Positions 1-6,378 of a stretch of DNA of 64,000 nucleotides are shown here, piece by piece. The DNA comes from Paracoccaceae bacterium (GTDB lineage Bacteria; Pseudomonadota; Alphaproteobacteria; Rhodobacterales; Rhodobacteraceae), in NCBI GenBank assembly GCA_028284705.1, contig JANQRE010000010.1:1-64000 (forward strand), written 5' to 3'. Both the position numbers and the translations under genes were made by a program. The notes beneath the pieces were generated by a model. It saw only the letters and a list, made by a program, of their open reading frames with translations. It was not told the origin of the DNA and searched no databases. Every line of letters starts with the position of its first letter. Position 1 is the first letter of the stretch.

Positions 1-788
1 TCCACGGCCAGTTTATCGGCCAAGAGAGCGTCCAGCGTCAGCGCGCCCAGAGTTTTCCGGAACGCCAGCGCCAGAGCCCGGTGCAGCGCGTCCTCGAAAT
101 CCTTGACCTCGGTGACCGCTTTCACGGGGTCAGTGACCCGGTAATCAGCGGCAAGGTTCACCCGCAGGGTGACCCCGTCCTTGGTCAGGATCTCGTGACC
201 CGTCACATCATGCGCCCGCCACCGGAGGTCGACCAGTTTCGTGGTCAGTTTCCGGCCCGCGGTCCACATCCGGTGCGTGCCTGCTTCCAGCACCCGGTCA
301 TGGGCACCATCAACGGCCAGCATCGCAACATGCGCATCGGGCACTTCGACCACGGTCATGGCGGCGGTTTCCCGCGCCCGGACCAGCCGGTCACCCAAGG
401 CTTTGGGTACGTCGTAGCCCTCAGTCAGGTCGATCCGCTCAACGTCCCAAGGGCCAGCATCCGTCCACACGGTCACCCATGCATCAGGGGCCAGAACATC
501 CCAGATCCGACCGTCCCGCGCGACAATCGCCACCTCATCCGCGCCGGTCCGCACATCGGTCAGATGCGCGTCGGCCAGATCAGGCCGCTCCCGATACAGA
601 GCATCGAGAAAGGTCGTGACGATGACACCGTCGTTCAGGTCGTGGCTCTCGACCACATCCTTGCGTCGCAGCACATGTTCGCCTGCGCCCAGGATGTCTG
701 TGATGCGGCCTTTCCGGATCACAATCGCCCGGTCGGCTTCGGTCAGTGTCAGCCGGGTTCGGCCCAGCAAAATATCTATCAGTTTCAT
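1..788 (-). CDS. SPFH/band-7 (slipin-type) protein, partial (C-terminus beyond left edge)
   Basis: Reading the minus strand from ATG at 788 gives an open frame of 262 codons that leaves the window without a stop. It begins MKLIDILLGRTRLTLTEADR, and an AAGGAGA ribosome binding site precedes the ATG. The later part (TGHEILTKDGVTLRVNLAA, then a TDPVKAV-type segment and a region ending LDALLADKL) has the layout of an SPFH/band-7 domain of the slipin/stomatin group. There is an extra N-terminal half of about 150 residues and no obvious N-terminal membrane anchor. Slipin homologues are recurrent partners of RtcB RNA ligase in bacterial RNA-repair operons; here a tRNA-like element and a structured non-coding stretch lie directly upstream on the same strand, which fits that context. 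The decisive neighbours would be left of the window. Family assignment is fairly sure; the role is inference. Confidence 0.72.
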   Translation of the reverse strand, partial: MKLIDILLGRTRLTLTEADRAIVIRKGRITDILGAGEHVLRRKDVVESHDLNDGVIVTTFLDALYRERPDLADAHLTDVRTGADEVAIVARDGRIWDVLAPDAWVTVWTDAGPWDVERIDLTEGYDVPKALGDRLVRARETAAMTVVEVPDAHVAMLAVDGAHDRVLEAGTHRMWTAGRKLTTKLVDLRWRAHDVTGHEILTKDGVTLRVNLAADYRVTDPVKAVTEVKDFEDALHRALALAFRKTLGALTLDALLADKLAV

Positions 789-897
789 CGTCTTTCTCCT
801 TCTTCAGTCGATGCTATCGTCGTCGCAAGAGCGACCTCCTTTCGGGTTTCGGTTGGGTTGGGGGACCTCGGATGAAGTCCCGTTGCGGTTTAGGGGT

Positions 898-1135
898 GGA
901 GGGTCGAAGCGCTGCCCCGTCCGCGGAACCCGCGAGCAGTTGGGAGAGCGCGAAAGACGGGCCGCGGGGTAAGGGTCAGGTGGCAGAAGCCACCCTCGCC
1001 CAACAACTTTGGCCGATCTTTCTGCCGTCCCGCATGCCGGCCAGAACCGGGACGATTGGCGTCGTTCGTTTCCGCTCGGCCTTGCGGCTTCGCGGGATCA
1101 GGCAAAGGCCGCACGCAGGCAGGCCCCGACCCTCC
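898..1135 (-). ncRNA. Candidate structured non-coding RNA between tRNA-like element and slipin gene
   Basis: No convincing gene lies in this GC-rich stretch, but it folds well on paper. A 9-bp perfect terminal helix (898-906 with 1127-1135) encloses nested helices: 1026-1032/1048-1054 (7 bp, CGTCCCG/CGGGACG), 939-948/995-1004 (9 of 10 paired), 979-984/989-994 (6 bp, 4-nt loop) and 1078-1083/1105-1110 (6 bp). Strand is assumed from the slipin gene downstream and the tRNA-like element upstream. I could not match it to RNase P, tmRNA, SRP or 6S RNA by eye. The stretch 789-897 up to the slipin start holds only leader sequence. Confidence 0.35.
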
Positions 1136-1150
1136 GAATTGATGTTTTTC

Positions 1151-1200
1151 AATCGCGTGAAAGGCGATTAGGGGAGTCGAACCCCAGTGCGTCTCCGCAC
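1151..1200 (-). other. Second tRNA-like fragment: short arm, T-arm and hairpin
   Basis: On the minus strand a GTGC/GCAC mini-stem (1200-1197 with 1190-1187) is followed directly by a canonical T-arm (1185-1171: GGGG stem, TTCGACT loop, CCCC). After it comes a 6-bp hairpin AATCGC/GCGATT (1169-1164 with 1156-1151). This looks like the variable arm plus T-arm of a class II tRNA without a D or anticodon half. It lies only 7 nt beyond the tRNA-Gln-like element, so both may belong to one transcript. Confidence 0.4.
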
Positions 1201-1206
1201 AACCAG

Positions 1207-1277
1207 AGTGATGGCAGGAGTCGAACCTGCTACAGCTAGAACCAAAATCTAGTGCTCTACCGATGAGCTACATCGAA
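1207..1277 (-). tRNA. tRNA-Gln(UUG)-like element, probably a tRNA mimic or pseudo-tRNA
   Basis: On the minus strand the body of a tRNA is clear: D-stem GCTC/GAGC with loop ATCGGTA, anticodon stem CTAGA/TCTAG with loop TTTTGGT (anticodon TTG at 1245-1243), a 5-nt variable region and T-arm GCAGG/CCTGC with loop TTCGACT. The acceptor stem is defective: of 7 positions (1277-1271 against 1213-1207) only the four nearest the body pair, and no CCA follows. It may be a decaying tRNA-Gln or a tRNA mimic such as those reported in bacterial Y RNAs and RNA-repair operons. Placement upstream of a slipin gene favours the latter, but this is inference. Confidence 0.5.
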
Positions 1278-1417
1278 GCGATTAACAGTCGCTCCCCTTG
1301 GGTCGTCATGGCCTTGGCATACATAGGCGGGCAGCGCCGCAATGCACCGGAGCAGTTGATCACCTGCAGCCGCTAAGGTCCGGTCCGATCTTTCGGGAGG
1401 GACGGTGTAGTCGGGTC

Positions 1418-1450
1418 GCCGGGATTCGATCTACTGCCGGGAATCCTGGC
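1418..1450. repeat. Inverted repeat in a gene-free stretch (1290-1598)
   Basis: Arms GCCGGGATTC (1418-1427) and GAATCCTGGC (1441-1450) form a 10-bp stem with one G-T pair and a 13-nt loop. The surrounding 1290-1598 holds no gene that I can support and no sigma-54-type promoter that I could find. The repeat may be a terminator-like or leader hairpin. Confidence 0.4.
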
Positions 1451-1598
1451 CGAGCGTGCTGTGTTCGCGGCGCAACAAAATTGCACGCGCACGCAATATT
1501 CGAAAAGCCAAACGTCGAGCGTGAGAGAGTTTGAATCGCTAGAAGCCTGGAAACGTCCTGAAGATGTCCGTAATGTGCTGAAACAAAGTGACATAGCG

Positions 1599-2090
1599 TC
1601 AGACCAAGGCTTCGCCCATCAGGTCTTCGACAAAGAGCGAGACGAGTTGGGAGCGGTTTGCCACCCCCGCTTTGCGGTAGATCGCGTTGGTCTGGGCCTT
1701 CACCGTGCCTTCCGAGGTTTCCCGCATTTGCGCGATCTCCTGCGTTGAGAGCCCCTTGATCGCAAAAAGCGCGACATCGCGTTCCGCAGGTGTCAGTTGC
1801 CATTCCTTGAAATGCTCCTCGAGCAATTCCTGAAAGGCGCCCGAGGCCGCGCGCAATTGGCTCTCCACCTGAGCATTGCGCGATTGAGTGCGGCGCAAAA
1901 CGACGGCACCCATAATGACACCGATGATCAAGCCGAAAGACGCGGCGATCTCGATGGCCTCATGGACCTGCCAACTGATCGGCGTCGCGGTGATGCCGAA
2001 GACCGAGATCAGAATGTCCGAGACGAAAAACACCGCACAGAGGAGTTGCACGACGAGGACGCAAGCGATCACGGCGGGGCGGGACATCAT
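1599..2090 (-). CDS. Membrane-anchored LuxR-type HTH transcriptional regulator
   Basis: The 163-residue protein has two predicted transmembrane segments (about residues 6-33 and 44-66), a short coiled linker, and a C-terminal LuxR/GerE helix-turn-helix (about 97-157) with LTPAERDVALFAIKGLSTQE and a GTVKAQTNAIYRKAG recognition region. This architecture suggests a regulator that reads a membrane or periplasmic signal and binds DNA from the membrane. ATG at 2090 is chosen; a TTG at 2099 would overlap the upstream stop. It is the last gene of a three-gene cassette whose other two products are exported Asp-tailed proteins, so it probably regulates or senses them. No receiver or autoinducer domain is present. 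Confidence 0.75.
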   Translation of the reverse strand: MMSRPAVIACVLVVQLLCAVFFVSDILISVFGITATPISWQVHEAIEIAASFGLIIGVIMGAVVLRRTQSRNAQVESQLRAASGAFQELLEEHFKEWQLTPAERDVALFAIKGLSTQEIAQMRETSEGTVKAQTNAIYRKAGVANRSQLVSLFVEDLMGEALV

Positions 2091-2095
2091 CGGCT

Positions 2096-2494
2096 TCAAT
2101 CATCCCCGCCGTCGTCATCATCATCATCATCATCGTCGTCATCGTCATCATCACCACCGCCGGAGGACCCGCCTTCCGTGCCACCACCGGTCCCGCCCGA
2201 GGTGCCATTGCCCTCGGAGATAACCGGCTCTGCCGATCCACCGCTCAGGCGGCGGGTAAAATCGCGGAGGATGACCCCGTTCGAGGGGTTGTAGATGATC
2301 TCGCGCAATTCATTGCCACGGCGGGCCAGGAACCGCATACGCCCCAGAAGCGTGCGCGAGACACGAATATCGCTGTAGCCCTGGCGCTGCAGTTGACGGC
2401 GGATGCTCGCTTCCGCCGATTGCCCAAGGGCCGGGGCGGCCAGGAGCGTCGCCATGGCTGTGGCGATAAAACGGCGTCGGGTCTGGCGTATCAT
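2096..2494 (-). CDS. Exported PepSY-like small protein with poly-Asp C-terminus
   Basis: The 132-residue protein starts MIRQTRRRFIATAMATLLAA, a signal peptide with a twin-arginine-like start, cleaved after ALGQSAEA. The middle part reads like the PepSY-type domain seen in small alphaproteobacterial periplasmic proteins (Q-GYSDIRVSRTLLGRMRF, REIIYNPSNGVILRDF). After a Gly/Ser-rich linker the C-terminus is a run of 14 aspartates followed by GGDD. Such an acidic tail could bind calcium or other cations outside the membrane, but that is inference. It lies 5 nt upstream of the LuxR-type gene and downstream of another Asp-tailed gene. A longer reading from 2539 is possible but would precede the signal peptide with unlikely sequence. 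Confidence 0.65.
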   Translation of the reverse strand: MIRQTRRRFIATAMATLLAAPALGQSAEASIRRQLQRQGYSDIRVSRTLLGRMRFLARRGNELREIIYNPSNGVILRDFTRRLSGGSAEPVISEGNGTSGGTGGGTEGGSSGGGDDDDDDDDDDDDDDGGDD

Positions 2495-2566
2495 AGGCGG
2501 CTCACAGGACGTGGCCCGGGACAGGTGTCCCGGGCGCACGCCTTCTTCAGGTCAATGGGCGGAAGA

Positions 2567-2887
2567 TCAGTCGTCATCCCCGTCATCGTCGTCGTCGTCG
2601 TCATCATCCCTATCATCATCGTCGTCGTCATGATCATCGTCGTCATCATAATCGTCGTCGTCGTGGTCATCATCGTCGTTGTCATAGTCATCGTCGTCAT
2701 CATCGTCGTGACGATCGTCCCCATCCGCAACGCGGAGCAGGAATTCGCGGATGTCATCCCCGAGCGATGCAAGACGCAGCTCTTCTGCAGGAGTCTCGCG
2801 TTGCGTCTCAGATTGCGCAACAGGGATTGCGAAGGCCGATGTGCCGAAAAGAAGAGCGATCGTTGAGAGGGTCAATGTCGTTTTCAT
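2567..2887 (-). CDS. Exported aspartate-rich low-complexity protein
   Basis: The 106-residue protein starts MKTTLTLSTIALLFGTSAFA, a clear Sec signal peptide, with an AAAGGA ribosome binding site upstream. A short normal segment follows (EELRLASLGDDIREFLLRVA). Then about 50 residues are almost all Asp (roughly 42 of them), broken only by single His, Tyr, Arg, Asn or Gly. The DNA is a run of GAT/GAC triplets, a tract prone to length change. The product would be strongly acidic and exported; cation binding is plausible but unproven. Its neighbour at 2096-2494 also ends in poly-Asp, so the two probably act together. Confidence 0.6.
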   Translation of the reverse strand: MKTTLTLSTIALLFGTSAFAIPVAQSETQRETPAEELRLASLGDDIREFLLRVADGDDRHDDDDDDDYDNDDDDHDDDDYDDDDDHDDDDDDRDDDDDDDDDGDDD

Positions 2888-3021
2888 GGGTAAGTCCTTT
2901 CCAGTTGTGGGTTGCACCGGCCCACCCCAGCTGGACCGGTGCACTGGAAAAGAGCCCATGAGTGGTCTCTTGGCCATCAACCTGACGTTTAGGTTCGGAT
3001 ACGTAAACCCACCAAATAGCG

Positions 3022-3041
3022 GCATAAACTCTAGTTTATGC
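3022..3041. repeat. Short perfect inverted repeat downstream of trpB
   Basis: Arms GCATAAACT and AGTTTATGC are separated by 2 nt. The repeat lies about 15 nt past the trpB stop. There is no T-run, so it may be an mRNA-end stabiliser rather than a classic terminator. Confidence 0.45.
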
Positions 3042-3055
3042 GCCGGATACGCTGA

Positions 3056-4288
3056 TCAGTCGCTTTCGCTCATATCGAGCCCGAGCGCTTTGGCAACGGT
3101 GAAGATATCCTTGTCGCCGCGGCCACACATGTTCATGCAGATGATGCGATCCTTCGGCAGGTCCGGCGCGATTTTCATCACATGCGCCAGCGCGTGGGAG
3201 GGTTCGAGTGCCGGGATGATCCCCTCTTGCTCACAGCAAAGCTGGAAGGCCTCTAGAGCTTCAACATCCGTGATCGACACATATTGCGCGCGGCCGATCT
3301 CATGCAGCCAGGAATGTTCGGGGCCGATGCCGGGATAGTCCAGACCTGCCGAGATGGAGAAGCCTTCGAGGATTTGACCATCCTCGTCCTGCAGCAAATA
3401 GGTGCGATTGCCGTGGAGCACACCGGGCCTGCCGCCGGTGAGCGAGGCGCAATGTTCCATCTTTTCGTTGACGCCCTTGCCGCCCGCCTCGACCCCGATG
3501 ATTTGCACATCCTTGTCGTCGAGGAAGGGGAAGAAGAGGCCCATCGCGTTTGAGCCGCCGCCAATTGCAGCGATGATCGTGTCGGGCAGGCGCCCTTCGG
3601 CCTCCTGCATCTGGGCTTTGGCTTCTTTGCCGATGATCGCCTGGAAATCGCGTACCATCGCCGGGTAAGGATGCGGGCCTGCAACCGTGCCGATGCAGTA
3701 GAACGTGTCGCGCACATTGGTGACCCAGTCGCGCAGGGCGTCGTTCATCGCGTCCTTGAGCGTGCCGCGCCCGGAAGTGACCGGGATCACCTCCGCGCCG
3801 AGCAGTTTCATACGAAAGACGTTCGGAGCCTGCCGCTCCACGTCATGAGCGCCCATATAGACGATGCATTTCAGGCCGAACTTGGCGCAGACCGTGGCGG
3901 TGGCGACACCGTGCTGCCCTGCGCCTGTTTCGGCGATGATGCGGGTTTTGCCCATGCGGCGGGCCAAGATGATTTGACCGAGAACATTGTTGATCTTGTG
4001 CGCGCCGGTGTGGTTCAGCTCATCGCGCTTGAGGTAAATCTTTGCACCGCCCAGATGCTCCGTGAGACGTTCCGCGAAATAAAGCGGGCTGGGGCGACCG
4101 ACATAATGTGTCCAGAGGAAATCCATCTCGTCCCAGAAGCTCTGATCGGTCTTGGCCTTCTCATATTCTGCTTCGAGATCGAGAATCAGCGGCATCAGGG
4201 TCTCCGAAACGAACCGCCCCCCGAACTTGCCGAAACGCCCGTTCTCATCCGGGCCGGTCATGAAGGAATTAAAGAGATCATTTGCCAT
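3056..4288 (-). CDS. trpB: Tryptophan synthase beta chain
   Basis: This is the 410-residue PLP enzyme that condenses indole with serine in the last step of tryptophan synthesis, working in a complex with TrpA. The PLP-lysine motif [13 protein letters not shown] is present, as are the Gly-rich phosphate-binding loop ([10 protein letters not shown]) and the substrate motif [10 protein letters not shown]. Length is as expected for the family. It follows trpF and a small hypothetical gene on the same strand; trpA is not in the window. The region between this gene and trpF carries a striking array of hairpins that could affect its expression. Confidence 0.97.
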   Translation of the reverse strand: MANDLFNSFMTGPDENGRFGKFGGRFVSETLMPLILDLEAEYEKAKTDQSFWDEMDFLWTHYVGRPSPLYFAERLTEHLGGAKIYLKRDELNHTGAHKINNVLGQIILARRMGKTRIIAETGAGQHGVATATVCAKFGLKCIVYMGAHDVERQAPNVFRMKLLGAEVIPVTSGRGTLKDAMNDALRDWVTNVRDTFYCIGTVAGPHPYPAMVRDFQAIIGKEAKAQMQEAEGRLPDTIIAAIGGGSNAMGLFFPFLDDKDVQIIGVEAGGKGVNEKMEHCASLTGGRPGVLHGNRTYLLQDEDGQILEGFSISAGLDYPGIGPEHSWLHEIGRAQYVSITDVEALEAFQLCCEQEGIIPALEPSHALAHVMKIAPDLPKDRIICMNMCGRGDKDIFTVAKALGLDMSESD

Positions 4289-4358
4289 CTTGCGCGCTCC
4301 CGAAGATCAACATGGGAGACTTAGCCCGCTTGGTCAGGTGCGTAAAGGTTGGCAATCC

Positions 4359-4512
4359 CAGAGTTTCCCAGAAACTCTGCGTACAAATCTTGTCACAAGA
4401 TTTGTCTCCAAACTTTCTGAGAAAGTTTGAACTATCGACCGTTGAACACTCTTTGTGCAACCCGCGCAAATCCTCTAAGAGGATTTGAGGGCAAACTCTC
4501 CGCGAGAGTTTG
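4359..4512. repeat. Array of six 21-nt hairpins (9-bp arms, 3-nt loops)
   Basis: Units lie at 4359-4379, 4384-4404, 4409-4429, 4441-4461, 4467-4487 and 4492-4512. Five are perfect: left arms CAGAGTTTC, CAAATCTTG, CAAACTTTC, CAAATCCTC and CAAACTCTC, each followed by three loop bases and its exact complement. The fourth (GTTGAACAC) pairs at 7 of 9 positions. Start-to-start spacing is 25, 25, 32, 26 and 25. Arms differ in sequence but keep pairing, so the structure rather than the sequence is conserved. The last units fall inside the 3' end of the hypothetical gene 4432-4749. No protein-binding or mobile-element hallmark is seen. Confidence 0.85.
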
Positions 4513-4749
4513 TGCCCGTCCCACCATAAGAGACACCGGTTCAGCGTTGCAAAAGATCACGACTTGATCCCCATTTTCGACCGCTGCATAACCGCGCCTA
4601 GCGATTTCGCGAGAAAACGGGTCGCGACCCACGATGCGCTCCATGTCTTTGATTTTGCGCCGGACCACACCGCCATCTCGAGCGTCCTTCGAGTTGAACA
4701 GATGGGCAAACCAGGCTTCGGCGGATTGAGGTGGGGATGCGAGTTTCAT
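4432..4749 (-). CDS. Conserved hypothetical protein between trpF and trpB
   Basis: The protein has about 105 residues from ATG at 4749 (a GTG at 4764 is an alternative; neither has a strong ribosome binding site). The core (AEAWFAHLFNSKDARDGGVV, then RRGYAAVENGDQVVIFCNAE) looks like a compact soluble protein of the kind often found beside trpF in Rhodobacterales. I do not recognise a function. The final 25 or so residues (AESLPSNPLRGF...) are encoded by two of the 21-nt hairpins, so the natural C-terminus may have been replaced or extended by repeat DNA. Confidence 0.55.
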   Translation of the reverse strand: MKLASPPQSAEAWFAHLFNSKDARDGGVVRRKIKDMERIVGRDPFSREIARRGYAAVENGDQVVIFCNAEPVSLMVGRAQTLAESLPSNPLRGFARVAQRVFNGR

Positions 4750-4783
4750 CAATTTAACTCGCACGATCCTGGTGAAGATTAGG

Positions 4784-5425
4784 TTACCCGGTTTGTGCCG
4801 CCGCCACGAAATCCAAAATTTTAGCAGCGCCCTTCACCCCGGGTGCACGCTCTACTCCGGACGACACGTCAACTTGCGCAGCACCGGTCAAACGGATTGC
4901 CTCCGCGACGTTTTCAGGTGTCAGACCGCCCGCGAGCATCCAGGGCACCGGCCAGCGGCGTCCGGCAATGAGACGCCAATCGAAGATCAGGCCATTGCCG
5001 CCGGGAAGGTCCGAGTCTCGCGGCGGCTTGGCGTCCACAAGGATCTGATCCGCGACCTGCCCGTACTCAACCAGCGCAGGCAGATCGCCTTCATCGGCCA
5101 CACCGACCGCTTTCATCACCGGCAGACCGAACCTTGCCTTCACGTCAGACACGCGTTCAGGCGTTTCATGCCCATGAAGCTGCAGCATATCCAGCGGCAC
5201 GCGATCAATCAGGCGATCAAGCTCGGCGTCTGTCGCATTCACCGTCAGTGCGACCTTGGCAATACCCTCAGGCACCTCAAGTGCCAGAGTGCGGGCCGCG
5301 TCCAATTCCAGATGCCGGGGCGATTTGGGAAAAAACACGAAACCCACATAGGCCGCCCCTGCAGATGCGCAGGCAGTCACGTCTTCGCTGCGGCCGAGGC
5401 CGCAGATTTTCACCCGAATTGTCAT
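4784..5425 (-). CDS. trpF: Phosphoribosylanthranilate isomerase
   Basis: The enzyme isomerises N-(5'-phosphoribosyl)anthranilate in tryptophan synthesis. The 213-residue TIM-barrel protein begins [20 protein letters not shown], with the catalytic Cys in KICGL. It has the QLHGHE motif, a catalytic Asp (ILVDAKPP region) and the phosphate-binding end ([28 protein letters not shown]). Length and motifs are typical. It lies 15 nt downstream of the lapA-type gene and is followed by the hypothetical gene and trpB, as in related genomes. Confidence 0.96.
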   Translation of the reverse strand: MTIRVKICGLGRSEDVTACASAGAAYVGFVFFPKSPRHLELDAARTLALEVPEGIAKVALTVNATDAELDRLIDRVPLDMLQLHGHETPERVSDVKARFGLPVMKAVGVADEGDLPALVEYGQVADQILVDAKPPRDSDLPGGNGLIFDWRLIAGRRWPVPWMLAGGLTPENVAEAIRLTGAAQVDVSSGVERAPGVKGAAKILDFVAAAQTG

Positions 5426-5439
5426 GAGGTCAGCCCGTA

Positions 5440-5793
5440 TCAGGCAGCGGCGTCATCAAGCAAGGCCAGAACTTCGTCCTTGCCTTTGTTGGCCTCGCGT
5501 TTGAGACCCTTCATCTCGCGCTCAAGACGCTCTTTTTCGCGTTTCTGCGCGCGTGCCTCCGCGCGGTGTTTGTGCTCGCGGAACCACTCCCAGACGAACC
5601 CGATCAGAAGCCCGGCCACAATGCCTGCAAAGATCACAACAAAGAGCGGCAGTTGATAGGAGAACGGCTGGCCCAGATAGGTGGCAAGCTCCTCAGGAAA
5701 GAGCTTCAATTCGACCATGCTGCGATTGGCCAAGGCCATCAGGATCAGGCCCGCGGCCACGACTGCGAGAAACAGGTACTTGATGTAACGCAT
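5440..5793 (-). CDS. LapA-domain (DUF1049) inner-membrane protein
   Basis: The 117-residue protein has two transmembrane segments (about 4-22 and 46-68) and a charged, basic coiled C-terminal tail ([20 protein letters not shown]). This is the LapA/YciS-type layout, in which the E. coli homologue helps assemble lipopolysaccharide at the inner membrane. It stands between ihfB and trpF on the same strand, a common order in Rhodobacterales. Function here is inferred from family only. Confidence 0.8.
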   Translation of the reverse strand: MRYIKYLFLAVVAAGLILMALANRSMVELKLFPEELATYLGQPFSYQLPLFVVIFAGIVAGLLIGFVWEWFREHKHRAEARAQKREKERLEREMKGLKREANKGKDEVLALLDDAAA

Positions 5794-5806
5794 TGCTCGG
5801 CGCCTC

Positions 5807-6088
5807 TTAGTTGCCGTTCAAACGATCCCGCAACAGTTTGCCGGTCTTAAAGAACGGGACGTGTTTTTCTTCGACATGCACGGCTTCGCCTGTACGCGGA
5901 TTGCGACCCGTTCGGGCGTCGCGCTTTTTCACTGAGAAGGCTCCGAAGCCGCGCAGCTCCACGCGGTTGCCGCTGGAAATCGCATCAATGATTTCTTCAA
6001 AAATGGTGTTCACAATCCGCTCGACATCGCGCTGATAGAGATGAGGGTTTTCGTCAGCGATCTTTTGGATCAGCTCCGAGCGTATCAT
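5807..6088 (-). CDS. ihfB: Integration host factor beta subunit
   Basis: This 93-residue DNA-bending protein pairs with IHF-alpha. From ATG at 6088, preceded by GGAGGA, it reads [20 protein letters not shown]. It carries the HU/IHF signature ([20 protein letters not shown]) and the beta-arm region. The frame extends upstream to 6262, but the ribosome binding site and family length support the start at 6088. It sits downstream of rpsA, the usual order in proteobacteria, separated from it by a terminator. Confidence 0.96.
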   Translation of the reverse strand: MIRSELIQKIADENPHLYQRDVERIVNTIFEEIIDAISSGNRVELRGFGAFSVKKRDARTGRNPRTGEAVHVEEKHVPFFKTGKLLRDRLNGN

Positions 6089-6320
6089 GTGCAATCCTCC
6101 CCAGGATATCAGCGGTGTTGACGCAAAGCCTGTTGGGACTATGGCGAAAATCCGTCGCTGTTGGAAGGGGATAGAGCGCAATCTACCCCGTATTCGGACA
6201 GAAAATGCGTCGGATTTTGGCGCAACCGGCTTGTTTTTCCACATTTTTCGGCACTGCGGCACAATTCAGCACTGCTACTTGACCCGCGCGTTAACGCGAT
6301 TCGCGACGTGAAGGCGCGCC

Positions 6321-6352
6321 AAAGAAAAACGGCCCCGCGTGGGTGCGGAGCC
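6321..6352 (-). terminator. Rho-independent terminator after rpsA
   Basis: On the minus strand GGCTCCGC and GCGGGGCC form an 8-bp stem with a 6-nt loop, followed by GTTTTTCTTT. It begins about 27 nt past the rpsA stop. The rest of 6089-6320, upstream of ihfB, presumably holds the ihfB promoter; no other gene is seen there. Confidence 0.85.
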
Positions 6353-6378
6353 ATCTCTCATTTCAATATTCGGCGGGC

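Noticed and set aside
81-875. 264-codon plus-strand frame at the left edge
   Set aside because: The minus strand encodes the SPFH/slipin protein, with a good ribosome binding site and a family match, over the same bases.
898-1290. Permuted alphaproteobacterial tmRNA
   Set aside because: A T-arm followed by a hairpin and a long structured part looked like a two-piece tmRNA, but there is no tag reading frame ending in LAA or VAA with a stop and no G-U acceptor stem with CCA.
1290-1598. Sigma-54 promoter (RtcR-type) in front of the tRNA-like element
   Set aside because: I looked for GG-N10-GC on the minus strand. The closest candidate near 1495-1515 has 13 nt between the two elements, so it was not called.
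1888-2223. His/Arg-rich frame opposite the poly-Asp tail
   Set aside because: The plus-strand complement of GAT/GAC repeats reads as His/Ser/Val repeats in its frames. The minus-strand reading has signal peptides and a logical gene order.
4359-4512. CRISPR array
   Set aside because: The units are palindromes that differ in sequence, with only 4-5 nt between most of them. There are no identical repeats or spacers.
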